From assembly GCF_041146795.1 (NCBI RefSeq), contig NC_135175.1, forward strand, positions 23,847,075 to 23,911,074: a stretch of 64,000 nt of DNA, written 5' to 3'. Within the stretch, counting starts at the first letter, position 1. Each line of letters opens with the position of its first letter. The position numbers and the translations under genes were made by a program. Under the pieces are notes generated by a model. That model was given only the letters and a program-made list of their open reading frames with translations. It made no database searches and was not told the origin of the DNA. The stretch comes from Maylandia zebra (Eukaryota; Chordata; Actinopteri; Cichliformes; Cichlidae). Shown here in pieces: positions 40,013 to 51,335 of this stretch.

Positions 40013-43000
40013 TCACTCACTTGAAAGCACCTCCACCTCTCTGGCTTTTGACAAACCCACTCCAGAGTTTTGTTTGGGCTGGGCTCCCAGCTCCTCTGCC
40101 TCTTTGGACGAATTCCGGTTCTCATCTACAGGTTTCTTCTCCTTCGCCTCCTCTGGATTGTAGTGCCCACCCTCTTTTGCCACCATCTTCTCCACCTTCT
40201 CTATTAAGTGTCCCACTTGGGGATTCTCCCCAAATATGCAGTTGTTAATAAGAAAGTACCTCCGCTTACATTTCTCCAGCAACCACTGCAGATCTTTACC
40301 CTCCCTACGAATGTACCTCTCGATGGAGATTTTCTTCAACACATCCGCCCAGGTGAACACCACAATTGTATGCCTCCACACATCCTCCCCAAAGAGGCTC
40401 ACGTGTTCCTCAATGCGAGCACGGTCCACCTCGGTGAACATGCCAACGGGGATGACGAGCAAGAAGGCGTGTGGACCTGGAGGGCAAAGAGAGGCTCCCC
40501 TGACTAACTCCTGTTTATAGGAAGGCGGAGTATCCTGAGAAGAGAACCATCCTGGCGTGTCCACCACTGTCACCTGTCGTCCCTGCACCTCTGTCTGCCT
40601 CGTAACACAGAACTCAGCAGCTCGCTCTAAATGAAACTCCTCTCTGCCTAAGATGGTGTTGCCTGTCAAGCTCTTCCCCGGCCACCTCCATCCCAACACC
40701 ACCAGACGAACTTCATCCAGGCGGTTGGCCTCCTTGGCTTCAGCTCCTGCCTTTCTGGCCACCTCGTCTGGTCCAGAGGTTTGTCCAGCTACGGTCCGTA
40801 AAAATCATAAAAAAGACAGTGTCAGTACAAATAACTGTATTATCGTCATTATACTCATGATTATTAGTATTATTGCATGCTTAAATTTTTTTGCATTTAT
40901 TTTAAATTTAAAAAAAAAATATTCAAATGAATTTTATTTTATTTATTATGCAAAAATTTGCTTATTAGCTCTGAATCCTGTTAAGCCACCACTGGCTTAA
41001 CAGGATTCACTACATTTAAACAAATAAAAATACCTAACTTTGGGTTTCATTCAAAGCATGTTCAACTTATAATGCAAATATCTAATTAGCCAATCGTTTG
41101 GCAGCAATTTAATCCATTTAGACACAGTCGAGATGACCTGCTGAAGTTCAAACAGAGCGTGAGAATGAGGATGAAAGGTGATTCAAGTGACTTTAAAAGT
41201 TGTTGTCAGTGCCAGATGGGCTGGTCTGACTATTTCAGAAACTGCTGATCTACTGGGATTTTCCACACACAAGCCCATCTCTAGGGTTTTCAGAGAATGG
41301 TCCGAAAAAGAGAAAATATCCAGTAAGCAGCAGTTCTCAATTCGAGCACCTTTGGGATCTGCAGTTGGCAGCTCCAGCTAGTGCTTGATGCGATCATGTC
41401 AATATGGACCAAACTCTGTGTATAAAATTGTGAAAAAAAATGTCAACATGAAATGTATTATAATTGCTATACACCTTAATGATTATATCTTTTGACTCTG
41501 GTATATATCATTAATGTATTTTGGGATATAATTTGTACGAACAAAAAGCTTAAAGGTTGTGTGGATGTCACAATGACTAACTGAACTTATGTTTGTTGGT
41601 TTTAAGACTTGATTAATGGTATACACCCAGTATGCTATGATTGGCTCTTACATAGCATCTCAGTACTCTTTATGCACCATGCCTCATTCACACTCCTCCA
41701 TACAAGCACTTTTTTTTCTAACATTCACACACTATGCAAGAAACATGTCCTGGATGGACTGGCACGCATCTTCAATGATGTATCCTGGGGTCATCGGGTG
41801 TTTCGGGTCTCGCAACATCATACACCCTCACCCAGGCGACCCAGCCGAGGGTGATCAGGCCCCGACTTGCGTACCAGTAGCTAGCCACGGATCAGCCCTC
41901 TTAATCCACAGCCACTTTGTGGCTTTCTCTGCCGCTTCGCTCACAGTCTTCTTGGCTGCCCCAACCACAACACACACAGATACTCCCACAGATGCATCAG
42001 AAAGCAACATGAGGATCAGGATACAGACTTGGGCATGCAGACTGAAGCAGCCAGGTATCAAAACATCGGCCTTCCACTGATGGATGAACTGCTCTACCTC
42101 CTGAAACCCGTGGTAAACGTGTGAATACGTCTACCCAATTGCGCTCAGTCGGACCGAAATACGTTAGCGGTACATGAGTCAGTGTGCCGGATTAACATTT
42201 AATTGTTTCGGTGTACCTTTGATGCTTTAAAAGCATTCGTTTTTTCTTTTTTCAGTTTTTAAAAGTTTATTAAGTATTTTTCAAATAGCAAACACTACTT
42301 GTTAAAACTAACGAGGGGGTATCTGTTAGAGGGAAAATGCAAGAGGTTTTAAAGAAGTCGGTTGCCTTCATAACATGTCGTGAAGGCGACTGAGTCACAG
42401 TCACGTAGACCTCCCAAATTATGCAGCAATGCCTGCTGGGGCCGGTTGCGTTGAGCAAAATCGACCAACTTAACGAAGATTTTGTTCCAAATAAAATAAA
42501 CCTATACATTTACTATATATGGTTACTTTATTTCCTTCCCGGTCCACATTTTTAAGTTACTTCATCTTTTTTGACTTGTACTTTAGTTATCTAAAATGTG
42601 TTTTCCCACGCATTCTTAGCTGAGTCACCTAAATTAACCTTAAGCTCTACTTTATACACTTTTGATGTACTAAAACCTTTGCTGGTGTGCTGAATACATT
42701 TACTGTGAAAAGGAAATGTTTCAAATATTAAACTAAGGCGGAAACTGAGTTTCCAGTTATCGATAACATCTAGTTTAAGATTTATGACTGACAGCCTTTG
42801 TGGTTTAAAAGTATTTCTTATAAACCTTAAATACGTTTCAGTTGTGTTTTGCCGATATAGTGAAACGTGTCAAAATCCGGTTCGGACGTTTAGCTTCGAA
42901 ACTGCTAAGTTGATGCTAATTTTGACAGTCCCGGAAACGCCCCGTCTTTATTTGATAACTTACACAAACTAAAGTTGTTTGAGTTGCGATAAAATCAAAA

Positions 43001-43037
43001 TCTTACCTGAGGTCTGAACTGGTTTATTCGCTTCCAT
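40013..43037 (-). CDS. GIMAP/AIG1-family GTPase
   Basis: A GTP-binding protein of the immunity-associated (IAN/GIMAP) family, which in vertebrates acts on membranes in lymphocyte survival and immune responses. Two coding exons: 43007-43037 (MEANKPVQTS) and 40013-40788, joined in phase to give 268 residues. The P-loop GWRWPGKS spans residues 43-50, the switch motif DTPG 87-90, and the IAN-specific region CPPGPHAFLLVIPVGMFT follows at about 112-129. The G4 position reads FTWAD (155-159) instead of the mammalian RKD-type motif, as in many fish AIG1-like proteins. The last 50 residues are charged and lack a membrane anchor. The exon-1 choice rests on a good donor (GTAAGA) and frame; the acceptor before 40788 is weak in pyrimidines. 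The exact subtype cannot be named. Confidence 0.85.
40972..41009. repeat. 17-bp perfect hairpin
   Basis: TGAATCCTGTTAAGCCA at 40972-40988 pairs without mismatch with TGGCTTAACAGGATTCA at 40993-41009 across the loop CCAC. It lies in the GIMAP-like gene's intron, some tens of bases from the first recognisable sequence of a Tc1 relict. It may be a fold-back insertion or a repair product. Confidence 0.85.
41040..41425 (+). mobile_element. Tc1-like relict, same family as 12490-13285
   Basis: The left part is well kept: 'ctaattagccaatcg', then 'ggctggtctgactatttcag' and 'tccgaaaaagagaaaatatc'. It then jumps directly to 'tcgagcacctttgggatct' and 'atcatgtcaatatggacc', which belong to the far end of the element. 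Roughly two thirds of the transposase is deleted. It sits in the intron of the GIMAP-like gene. Confidence 0.8.
41690..42110 (-). mobile_element. Degraded repeat, possible non-LTR fragment
   Basis: 'cacccaggcgacccagccgagggtgatcaggcc' and 'cagtagctagccacggatca' look like a repeat I associate with fish genomes. On the minus strand a broken frame reads EAAEKATKWLWIKRADPWLA. I cannot assign it to a family with confidence. Confidence 0.35.
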
Positions 43038-43140
43038 GTTCCGTTAAATTCCGAACTATAGTCTTAGTTTGTCTTTGGGCGGCTAGTTCGCCGGAATACT
43101 TGATGACAGAAGTTACCGGATAATCTGAATGCAAATACAC

Positions 43141-43150
43141 TACTTCCGGT
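43141..43150 (-). promoter_or_regulatory. ETS/GABP-type site upstream of the GIMAP-like gene
   Basis: On the minus strand the bases read ACCGGAAGTA, a strong ETS-family core, about 105 bases upstream of the start codon. ETS sites are common in both housekeeping and lymphoid promoters. No TATA box is evident. Confidence 0.4.
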
Positions 43151-43352
43151 CCCTGATTTCAAAATAAAGGCACATCGTTTAAAAACCGGATGCATAAAAC
43201 GTACACAAATATCCTCAATTTTAAAGGTTTTTAGTTATTATTTAAGACTCGAAAATAATATAACCACAAGAATACATAGCTACATATCAAATTTTAATAA
43301 TTATTATTTTTAGAAAAAGAGGACATAAACACTTTGAGATATGTATAAGACT

Positions 43353-43358
43353 TTTATT
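43353..43358 (-). promoter_or_regulatory. chmp4c: chmp4c polyadenylation signal
   Basis: TTTATT on the plus strand gives AATAAA on the minus strand, about 620 bases beyond the chmp4c stop. It implies a 3' UTR of roughly 43335-43973. Confidence 0.55.
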
Positions 43359-43873
43359 GCGGAACAGGGATAAAGCAATAGCCTGTATTTACAACATTAA
43401 TGCAGAAGTTATTTACAGCTGAATAAAGTACACTTTTTCCCTTAGTTATAAAAGCATTAGTCAAGCCCTAGCTACAATTTCATTGACCCTTTAAAAATTT
43501 TCTGTCATAGATTAGTATGGTTTCTATGAACGTTTGTTTCTGACAAAGAAGGCAAACAATTTCCATCCATAAGTCAAAGTTTGTTATTTTTCAAGTTAAA
43601 ATTATTTTCTCAGACATTTAAGATACACAACCCCAAATTTTGAGATATTAACACTAAATTGTATATGGCAAATCTTTTTTATTGTAGTGGCAGAAATGAC
43701 ATTCCATAACTTTCCATTAAAAGAAAAAAAACAAACAAAAAACAACAACAAAAAACCCCCTCACACATGGGAACAAAAACCTATTCCTTCACTTCTTGAT
43801 AAATATTACTAGTCATGTAGCTGAAAGTTTACTCAAAAACAACATATTGCTCTTCATTATTGAAATGGCTTTC

Positions 43874-43902
<29 letters not shown>
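43874..43902. repeat. (ATA)n microsatellite
   Basis: About nine AAT/ATA units in the presumed chmp4c 3' UTR. Confidence 0.9.
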
Positions 43903-43905
<3 letters not shown>

Positions 43906-43973
43906 GACTGTGAGAAAGATCCTTTTATAGTTCTGTGTATGCTTTCTTCAGGAAACAGGCTGCCTTAGTGTAC

Positions 43974-46347
43974 TTAAGTTCCCCACGATGCCAGCATGCG
44001 CATGTCATCTTCCTCCTCAACCTTTCTCCTGGTTGCTGTAAAAAAAGGAGGAAACAATTAATAATCAATGCTGTGGACTAAACATGGGAAATTTACCAGC
44101 AACCAATTTTTTTATTTTACTGATGGCAAAAAGAATCTTCTCCTTTAATGTATTTATAATAAGCCTTAAAATCTGTTGTGTGCATATACTGCAGCACCTT
44201 TTCACAATGGAGAAAAAACAATCAGTTTCCATTATTACATTTTCGCGATTATAATTGGATTTTATAATATTCAAATAAATACACTAAAGATCAAATTAAC
44301 AGAAATATGCTTAAAATTAATAATTTAATAGATACATTTTTAAAAATATTGTGGGTTGTTGTTTTTTTTAATTTGGGACAGTATTACAGTTTGCAGGCAA
44401 GCGTGTGAAAGTGGCCATCACATGTAAGATCTGTCAGTTGTTAGAAACTTACTTGCGCGCTCATTGGATCTTGATGAAGGCAGTTTGGAGCTGGGAACGC
44501 TGGGCAGTCCGCCCATACTCATCATACTTTCTTCAAGGTCCTCCTGCTCTAGCTCCTCCAGCTCAGCCAACAGTTCATCCTAACAAAAAAAGAAAGGTGA
44601 GCACGTGCCACACAGCAAAATACCAAGCATATTTTAATATCTGTGCAAAAAAAAAAAGTCTTTATAAACACTGAGACAGTCTCCACCTCATCAAATGTTT
44701 CCCCAGAAGGTCTGGAGATAGCATCACTGATTTCCTGGGCCACGTCCTGCTGCTCGGTGATATCTGCCATCAGATCATCGATCTTCCCCAAATCCCTGAG
44801 AATGAGAGTAAGAGTGAAAGAAGGTGAAAGGGTTTTCACTCACTCAAAACACCGCACTTGCTTTCTTAATTAAATTCTGTTTGAGATTCTCTGTGTTCAA
44901 TTATCACACACAACATTCAGTAGTGTTGAAACTGCACCAAAGAAGTATTAGGATTTATTCATCATTTTGACTAATTATACATTTTTGATTGTATGTTGCA
45001 GCTTTCCTTCTGAAATATGGCTCATAAATGAATTTACGTCACATGTTTCCTTGTTCAAAAGGAAACAATCTCTGCACATAAACACAACCAAGCCAGGACT
45101 ACCGGTGGAAAGTAAGACCAAAGCTCAGGGGGGTTTCTGCCTTGTGTGAGCAGCTTCTTACGTGTTCTCATGGATCTTCTTCATGGCCTTGGCAGCATAG
45201 CCCATGTTCTTCAGGACCTCCGTGTTGGTGTGAGAGTTCTCCAGAGCTTCCCTCTGAAACTCGATGGTGGAGAGCGTGCCATCAATCTGGGTGAGCTGCT
45301 GCTCCAAACGCTTTTTCCTCTTCAAGGCCTGCAGGGCAGCTGACACAGAGAGGACATAGAAGTCACTTGTGCAGTTAAATTTCCAAAAGTGTCATGTGTC
45401 CTCAAAAAAACAAAAACAAACAAACAAAAGACAGGGTTCCTCCCTTTCACAGGGTGACGTTTATTCTTAGTCAACAACCAATGCAGCTGAGACAACAGTC
45501 CATGCCACCCAGGGCTGTGGGTGCAGCTCTGAGGGAAGGGACCTTTCAGGTTTAATAAAAACCTTTTGTTGTTTTACTTGTTAGAAACCTGTTGTATTTT
45601 CAGGCATTGTCAATGACACACTGAAGACAATCACTGCGAGGGAAGTATTCACAGTTGTGTCACTGTACATTTAAGAGTTGTTTAACACTTTCCTGCACAT
45701 TTATCTAAATAACAAAAGAGTCATCCACCTTAAATTTTTGATATATGAACTAGGATTTATGAAAGCTGGTACATTTGTAGTCGCAAGAGTCCAAAAATGT
45801 ACATTTTAAAGGTTTTATGGGATTTTCACTGTAAAAAAATAAAACAAAAAAAGACTTGTTAGAAATAAGAGTCAGGTTTTATAAACTCTGTTTATATAGA
45901 CATTGTGTCTTCGGTTTAACCCATGAGCTGTTGCTACCACACATCAAGTTATTAAGCAAGAACAACAGAAATGTAAAATGAGATATAAAAGGCCCATAAA
46001 CCACCTCCTTTTCTTTGATATTTGCCCGGACAAAAGATTAAAATATGGAAGTGTACAAGATAAGACTTCCTGGAGGCGTAGTGTGTCCTGGCCTGGCCTC
46101 GGTGGAGGAACAGGTGCACACATTTTTTCAGACCATCATAAAAACAAATATAAATACCCCTCTTGTTCTTCGTGCCGTGCTTCTTGGCTATCGCAATTTC
46201 TTGCTCTATCTTCTTTTCCAGGTAGTCCTGCTTCTTTGTCAGCATTTCTTCTGTTTCCCGGAGTTTGTGGATGGCCTCCTGGGCCGAAGGGTTTCCCTTC
46301 GACTTGTGTTTCGAGCCCCCCTTGAACAAATTGGAGATTTTGCTCAT
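43974..46347 (-). CDS. chmp4c: Charged multivesicular body protein 4c (ESCRT-III, Snf7 family)
   Basis: A core ESCRT-III subunit that polymerises on membranes for endosomal sorting, abscission and repair. Five coding exons: 46158-46347, 45162-45339, 44687-44795, 44453-44579 and 43974-44035, giving 221 residues. It begins MSKISNLFKGGSKHKSKG, followed by the Snf7 helices (KLRETEEMLTKKQDYLEKKI, ALQALKRKKRLEQQLTQID, STIEFQREALENSHTNTEVL). The motifs ENSHTNTEVL, KIDDLM and ITEQQDVAQEIS favour CHMP4C over 4B. The C-terminus EEEDDMRMLASWGT matches the amphipathic ALIX-binding helix of CHMP4 proteins. The stretch before it (SSRSNERATTRRK) is shorter than in human CHMP4C (233 aa), where a serine-rich insert is phosphorylated by Aurora B, so that control may differ here. 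It is divergent with zfand1, as in human 8q21. Confidence 0.9.
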
Positions 46348-46920
46348 TTTGGCTGTTTGGGGGCGGTAAACTTTGTTGGTAACTAAAAAGCAAAACAGTC
46401 TGAACGATCGTCCAAGCTTCTTTTCTCCAAAGGCGGGTGTGTTGCGGGCAGATATTCCAGCTCGACGGCTTTGTGTTCTTTCAAACAAGCCGTGAACACA
46501 ACTCTCGCCACACCTTTCGCAGATACCTGCGTGACGTCTGGATACCTGACGCCTTACCTCCCGTTTCCACCAGGGCTTAAATTTTGCGTCTTTTCCGTGT
46601 TTTCTCTCCAAACGGGATAATACAACAGTGCATCATATCTTGTTTTAACGTTTTAATTTAGTTGTACAAACAGATATGTTGATTAAGCTGATAAAACCAG
46701 AAAAAAACTGAATTTTATTTACTGTGAAAAAAATGTGGATAAATGAAATTGTTAATTTATTTTACTTTACATGCGAGTCATGTGTATCCTGTTACACACA
46801 TATAATAAAAAAATATAAAGATTTAAAAAGTTTTATATGGTATAGACTCAGTCACGTGACGACACATTTGGGGTCAAAGTTCGTGTCGATGATCTCAGCT
46901 GACGCTGTTTCGGTTAGCTA
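46348..46920. promoter_or_regulatory. Shared head-to-head promoter region of chmp4c and zfand1
   Basis: The two start codons face away from each other, 573 bases apart. The chmp4c-proximal half is GC-richer with CpGs (46440-46600), typical of a housekeeping promoter and its 5' UTR. The zfand1-proximal half is AT-rich apart from the last 70 bases. Transcription start sites cannot be placed by eye. Confidence 0.55.
46851..46860. promoter_or_regulatory. CLEAR/E-box palindrome GTCACGTGAC
   Basis: A perfect 10-base palindrome identical to the consensus bound by TFEB/TFE3/MITF (and USF) factors, 60 bases upstream of the zfand1 start codon. These factors drive lysosome and autophagy genes. Direct regulation here is inferred. 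Confidence 0.6.
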
Positions 46921-47524
46921 ATGGCTGAATTAGACATCGGGAAGCATTGCCAGGTTGATTCCTGCAATCTGAAAGGTCCGTTGTATTTTTGTGTGAAGCA
47001 CAGTAAATAAAGATGTTGGGGTGCGACTTTATTCTGCTGTTTTAATTATTATGAAAACGCTAATCGTCTTTTTTTTTTTTAGCATGCTTAGCCTGTGCGC
47101 TAACGCTTGTTAGCGTTGGTTCCCTCGGATAAAACTCAATTTATTATCAAGCATTCTTCTCTAAAACTACAAACTCCCACAAGGAAATTCAGCTCGGTAT
47201 TTAAATGAGTTACGACAGTTGTACTCTTAATGTTATGTAAATATAAGTAACGTGAATGAAGCTGATTGAAAGTGTCAGACTAGTTTAATGAGCTACTTTG
47301 GGGCAAATTGTTAGATCTCATCGTTTGAACTGGACAAGTGTACTTATGGTCCTTGTTCACAACATATTTAACACGTTCTCCTTGTTCTTCTCTCAGACTT
47401 TCTGCCATTTGTTTGTGATTCCTGCGGTGGTGTTTTCTGGTAAGACTTCAAGTCAGGTTTTTTGTTTTTTTCTTATGTGCATCTGTTAGCGTGTTGTTAC
47501 GAATACTGTAATATATATTTATTA

Positions 47525-47592
<68 letters not shown>

Positions 47593-50500
47593 TGAATAGT
47601 GTTGTTTTAATGTCGTTAACTGACCCCACACTAAGTGTTAAATCCCTTTTTGTGTTCTAGTCGCTGTTGCTTCTTTTGTATTGAAGTGGACCAAACTGAA
47701 ATAGTCTTCTGTCTATAAAGATACATAAATAAGAAATACCTATAAAAACACCCCAGAGGCCTCTGAGTGAGGTCAGAATACCCAGGGTATCTTAGCATTA
47801 TCTGGATTCACTCACCTTAACATTGATAGTCAGGTAAAGAGGTCACACAAAGCTGGTTATCATTTGCTCTGGTAACCCAGGGTTTCCTCTGAAACGTAAC
47901 TGGTCAGATGATCTTTACAATGCAAATATGCTCAGTAGAACAGGTGATTTTATAAAGGAAGTTGACTCTATATACATGGGAAAATATAAAAACATCTACA
48001 CACCTACAGTCGGTGTGAGAGGAGAATTACTGTTGAGTACAGTATTTAAAATGTGCACTTTGGTCAGTAAGACGGGAGAAGAGCTACAATTTTAATACAG
48101 TTTTGTCTATTTAAATCCAGGAAAGTAAACTTGGTTAAAATGCTGTGTGACCAGACTCATTATAACAACTCTTCCATTAAGACACAGGAGAATCAGGTGG
48201 ATTATAATTGGGTATTTCATTAAGTTAATGCTTAAAGGACAATTTTAGTTTTTATTCTCTTAGCTGCAGCCTTGGTAGTGTTTGATGGGCTGAGTAAAGA
48301 CTAAATATAAAATTAGAATTCAAAGGTCAGCTTAGTCTAGTTGCAAACTCAATAAAAGGTCCAGGAGTACAAAAAGGTGTCCTGTTTTAAGATCATATAT
48401 TAATTTTTATAGACCAATAAAATTGTTGTAAAATTGTTTGCAGCCAAAAGGAGAAAAAAAAAAACAAGGAATAAAGTTGGTACTAAGAATACAAGGAAAC
48501 AAAAAGGTATTAGACGCTATTGAAAAACTTTAGACCCTCCTACTGTCTGCGCACTCATGTCAGAGGGATTTTTCCAAGATTGGTGACGCTATTTTTCAGG
48601 GAAAGTTCATACCTGTTGTTCTCTTATCTGGAATATAACCTGCTGCAGAGCAGATTAGGTTCTTAACATAGGTTACCATGACAATAAACTCTGGTAAAAA
48701 CATAACCAGCTTCGTAGTACGGAAAACTCTTATATCTGAAGTTATCTGGTTAAGATAATTCAGGTGAGAATTGTTCATTTTCACCTCAGATAAACACATT
48801 TTTGTCCCTTTCAGTCTCGAGCACAGAAGCAAAGATGGACACTCATGTTCAAAGGTATCCTGAGCTGTTAAATAAATTAGCTTAATGTCTTTCTCTAATA
48901 TTATCAGGACAACAAATACATTTCTCTTTATGGCTGAAGCCTTTCTTCACTCTATCTTTCTTTTCTTTTTAGGAGTCAGTAAAAAGGGAATCCGGGACAG
49001 CGGGTGGAACTACAAGTTATCCATGCTCATTTGAAGACTGCAAGGGAAAAGAATTGTTACCAGTTATATGTCCGCAGTGTGAAAAACATTTCTGTTTGGC
49101 GTAGGTTACCAACTTTAATGAACTTTTTAATAAGGCGGTGGCTCTTGAGCGTTTTTTGATCCTGTTCATGGCAGAAAAAGTTTAAACCTCCGATCGCATA
49201 ATTTTTATTAATTCAGAACTAATAAACTGACTGTTTTGTCTTTATAGCCACCGACATCAAGATAATCACAAGTGTGAGAAGCTGGAAGTCCAAAAGCCTC
49301 GAATGCAAGCCACCAAAGAGCTGGTGCAGAAGATTGTAGGTTAGTTAATGTAGTCCGGAGTTTCTTCTGTCATTCCTCTTTTGTCCACATGGGATCAGTA
49401 TTAAACAACTGCCTTCACTCTTGTGTGCCTGTTCCCTTTGACCTGTTAACCTGGATTTTGTTTTCCTTTGTGCCTGGCGGCCGCTCAGAGTCAAAAGATG
49501 GATCCAAAAGTAAAGGGCGCAGAGGAGCAAAGAACAGTGCAACCGCAGCAAAGGTGGCCCTGATGAAGCTGAAGTTGCATGCTGCAGGGGACAAGGGGCT
49601 GCCGCAGGTAAAATCCCAACTGTCGATACTTTTATTTTGACACTTTACTGTCTGCTCAGTTTCTTGTGTATACATTACTGCATGTTAAACATCTCTTGTC
49701 ATCCACCTGCCATTATTCAATTTCTTTTATTTTTACTTTCTAGACAGAGAGAACCTACTTTCAGGTGTATCTTCCTAAAGAATTTAAAGACTCCAGCAAG
49801 CCCATGTTCTTCTGTTCCAAATGGAGCGTGGGGAAAGTGGTGGATTATGCAGCCTCTTTGGCTGGCCTCAAGAACAACAATAACGTGCTGACAGCTAAGG
49901 TAAGAGAACAGAGGGGTGTACTACAAATAGCAATATCGATGGGTTAGTGAAGTATGTTGAGCTTAAAGTCGGCGTTGTCTGTGCCACAACATCCCAAAAG
50001 GTTGATTCTGTTCATCTGGACGTAGCATTTCAGTGGGAGAAACATTTCGACACTCATCCAAGTGACTCATTCAGTCTCAGCTGACTGCAGGCTTCCCCAA
50101 ACTTATAAACAGTGCCTTTGCACAATGACTGAAACTAGCACCACTGAATGAACAATGGTGGCTGTCTTTTTACCACCGTAGGTTACTGTAGCAACAAATG
50201 CTTTGGTATTTGTTGCGTTAATACTGTAAGGTGTCTATAGGCAAGTGCTGTTTGTGTATACACACATTAGAGCATAACTTTTTACTATTCTCTAAGTGAG
50301 AAGGAATACATTATGAAACCCGTTCGACCATACCTTAGTAACACTACTTAAGCAAGCCCTGCAGTAAAGCTACAGTAGCCCAAAATGTGCTGCGTGGTGA
50401 CAGGCAATTTATTTTTCATACCATCCCAGGAAGTTAGCTGATGATACAGCAAATAAATGTTTGTCCTGGAATTGTGTGTAATAGAAGCCACATTAGAAAA

Positions 50501-51090
50501 TTGATTGGTCTGTTTGTAAGCCATTTATCACTCAAAATATTAAATCACTGAAATTAATGTCACTTTGATAAATAGATTTCACAGTCCCCTTCATTAGACT
50601 GTTGGGAATAGACAGCAACATAAGAGCACGCTGAGTGGGGAAAATAAATATATTACCTAAATATTAACGATTTTCTGCAGCATTCCCGTCTTGCCTTATT
50701 TGCTAAACCTATCACTGTTTGTTTTTTCTCTTACACACGCTTTTGCTTTCAGAGCTGCTTTAATTCTTCATGGTATAGATTCAACAGGTCTGCGTGCCTA
50801 AACGCATTGAGTTGTTGGACATTGTACCCACCACAGTTACAGTTTTATATCTAGACAAAGCTGTGTAGCATCGTGCACATCTCTTAACAGTATCCTCTTC
50901 TCTTTAATTGCAGAAGCTGCGGTTATGTCATCCTCAGACAGGCGAGGCTTTTCAGATGGATGACACCCTGCTCTCTCTGTTGGCTCACCCAGAAACTCCT
51001 CTGTATAACGGGGGAAATGTCATTCTGGAGTATCTGGACAATGAGTGCACAGGCCTGAATGATATTTCTGACTATATCACACAGAACTGA
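46921..51090 (+). CDS. zfand1: AN1-type zinc finger protein 1
   Basis: ZFAND1 binds p97/VCP and the 26S proteasome and helps clear stress granules. Eight coding exons: 46921-46975, 47397-47439, 48815-48854, 48973-49100, 49248-49339, 49489-49607, 49744-49899 and 50914-51090. They join in frame to 269 residues; the human protein has 268. Two AN1 zinc fingers are visible: the first over exons 1-3 (CQVDSC, CDSC, CLEHRSKDGHSC), the second over exons 4-5 (YPCSFEDC, CPQCEKHFC, HRHQDNHKC). A ubiquitin-like C-terminal half follows, with KPMFFCSKWSVGKVVDYAAS and LYNGGNVILEYLDNE. The start codon is the first ATG in frame and matches the family's MAELDIGKHC start. Exon 3 has only 40 bases but restores the CLEH motif. 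Intron 2 carries a (TA)n tract and a transposon-like block. Confidence 0.93.
47532..47588. repeat. (TA)n microsatellite in zfand1 intron 2
   Basis: About 28 TA units, a potentially unstable, self-complementary tract 93 bases after exon 2. Confidence 0.95.
47760..48775. mobile_element. Probable Harbinger-like non-autonomous element in zfand1 intron 2
   Basis: The left end contains 'tctggattcactcacctta' and 'ggtaacccagggttt'. The right end contains 'cataggttaccatgacaat' and 'gttatctggttaagataat'. I recognise both as belonging to a roughly 1-kb non-coding family common in percomorphs. No transposase is encoded. The GGTTACC core also occurs in the 910-base inverted arms, so part of those may be related. 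The borders are approximate. Confidence 0.45.
49993..50150 (+). mobile_element. Retroelement-end fragment, same family as 23333-23442
   Basis: Starts CCCAAAAGGTTGATTCTGTT, continues with CATCTGGACGTAG, then 'gggagaaacatttcgacact' and 'ccaagtgactcattcagtct'. The first 50 bases match the left half of the fold-back at 23333. It lies in zfand1 intron 7; the remainder of that intron (49900-50913) shows nothing else. Confidence 0.6.
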
Positions 51091-51134
51091 CCAGACACTG
51101 TGAATAATTTCTGTGTGCAGTTTGTATTTATGCA

Positions 51135-51140
51135 AATAAA
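51135..51140 (+). promoter_or_regulatory. zfand1: zfand1 polyadenylation signal
   Basis: AATAAA lies 45 bases after the zfand1 stop, followed by a T-rich stretch. It implies a very short 3' UTR ending near 51160. Confidence 0.75.
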
Positions 51141-51262
51141 TTGCTATTTTATAAATGTTGCTTTGGGTTTTACTTTCAAGCTGAAAAGAGAGCATTATGG
51201 AGTTGTGCAGTTAATCAAGTACACCATCTCTATAATGATGCTGTGGTAAATAGAAGTAAAGA

Positions 51263-51335
51263 CGACCCAGGTGGGACTTGAACCCACAATCCCCAGCTCC
51301 GGAGGCTGATGCCTTATCCATTAGGCCACTGGGCC
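51263..51335 (-). tRNA. tRNA-Arg (anticodon CCG)
   Basis: The minus strand reads GGCCCAGTGGCCTAATGGAT onward and folds into a full 73-base cloverleaf. The acceptor stem is GGCCCAG/CTGGGTC with one G-U. The D arm and B box (GGTTCAAGTCC) are intact. The anticodon stem is TCAGC/GCTGG around the loop CTCCGGA, giving anticodon CCG, which reads CGG (Arg). No intron is present. The sequence closely follows vertebrate tRNA-Arg-CCG genes. A run of four or more T is not immediately downstream, so the Pol III terminator is uncertain. Confidence 0.93.

Noticed and set aside
41616-42080. Plus-strand open frame of 154 codons in the GIMAP-like gene intron
   Set aside because: It is antisense to a degraded repeat and lacks any protein similarity that I recognise.
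49415-49675. Minus-strand frame of 86 codons
   Set aside because: It is the antisense shadow of zfand1 exon 6.
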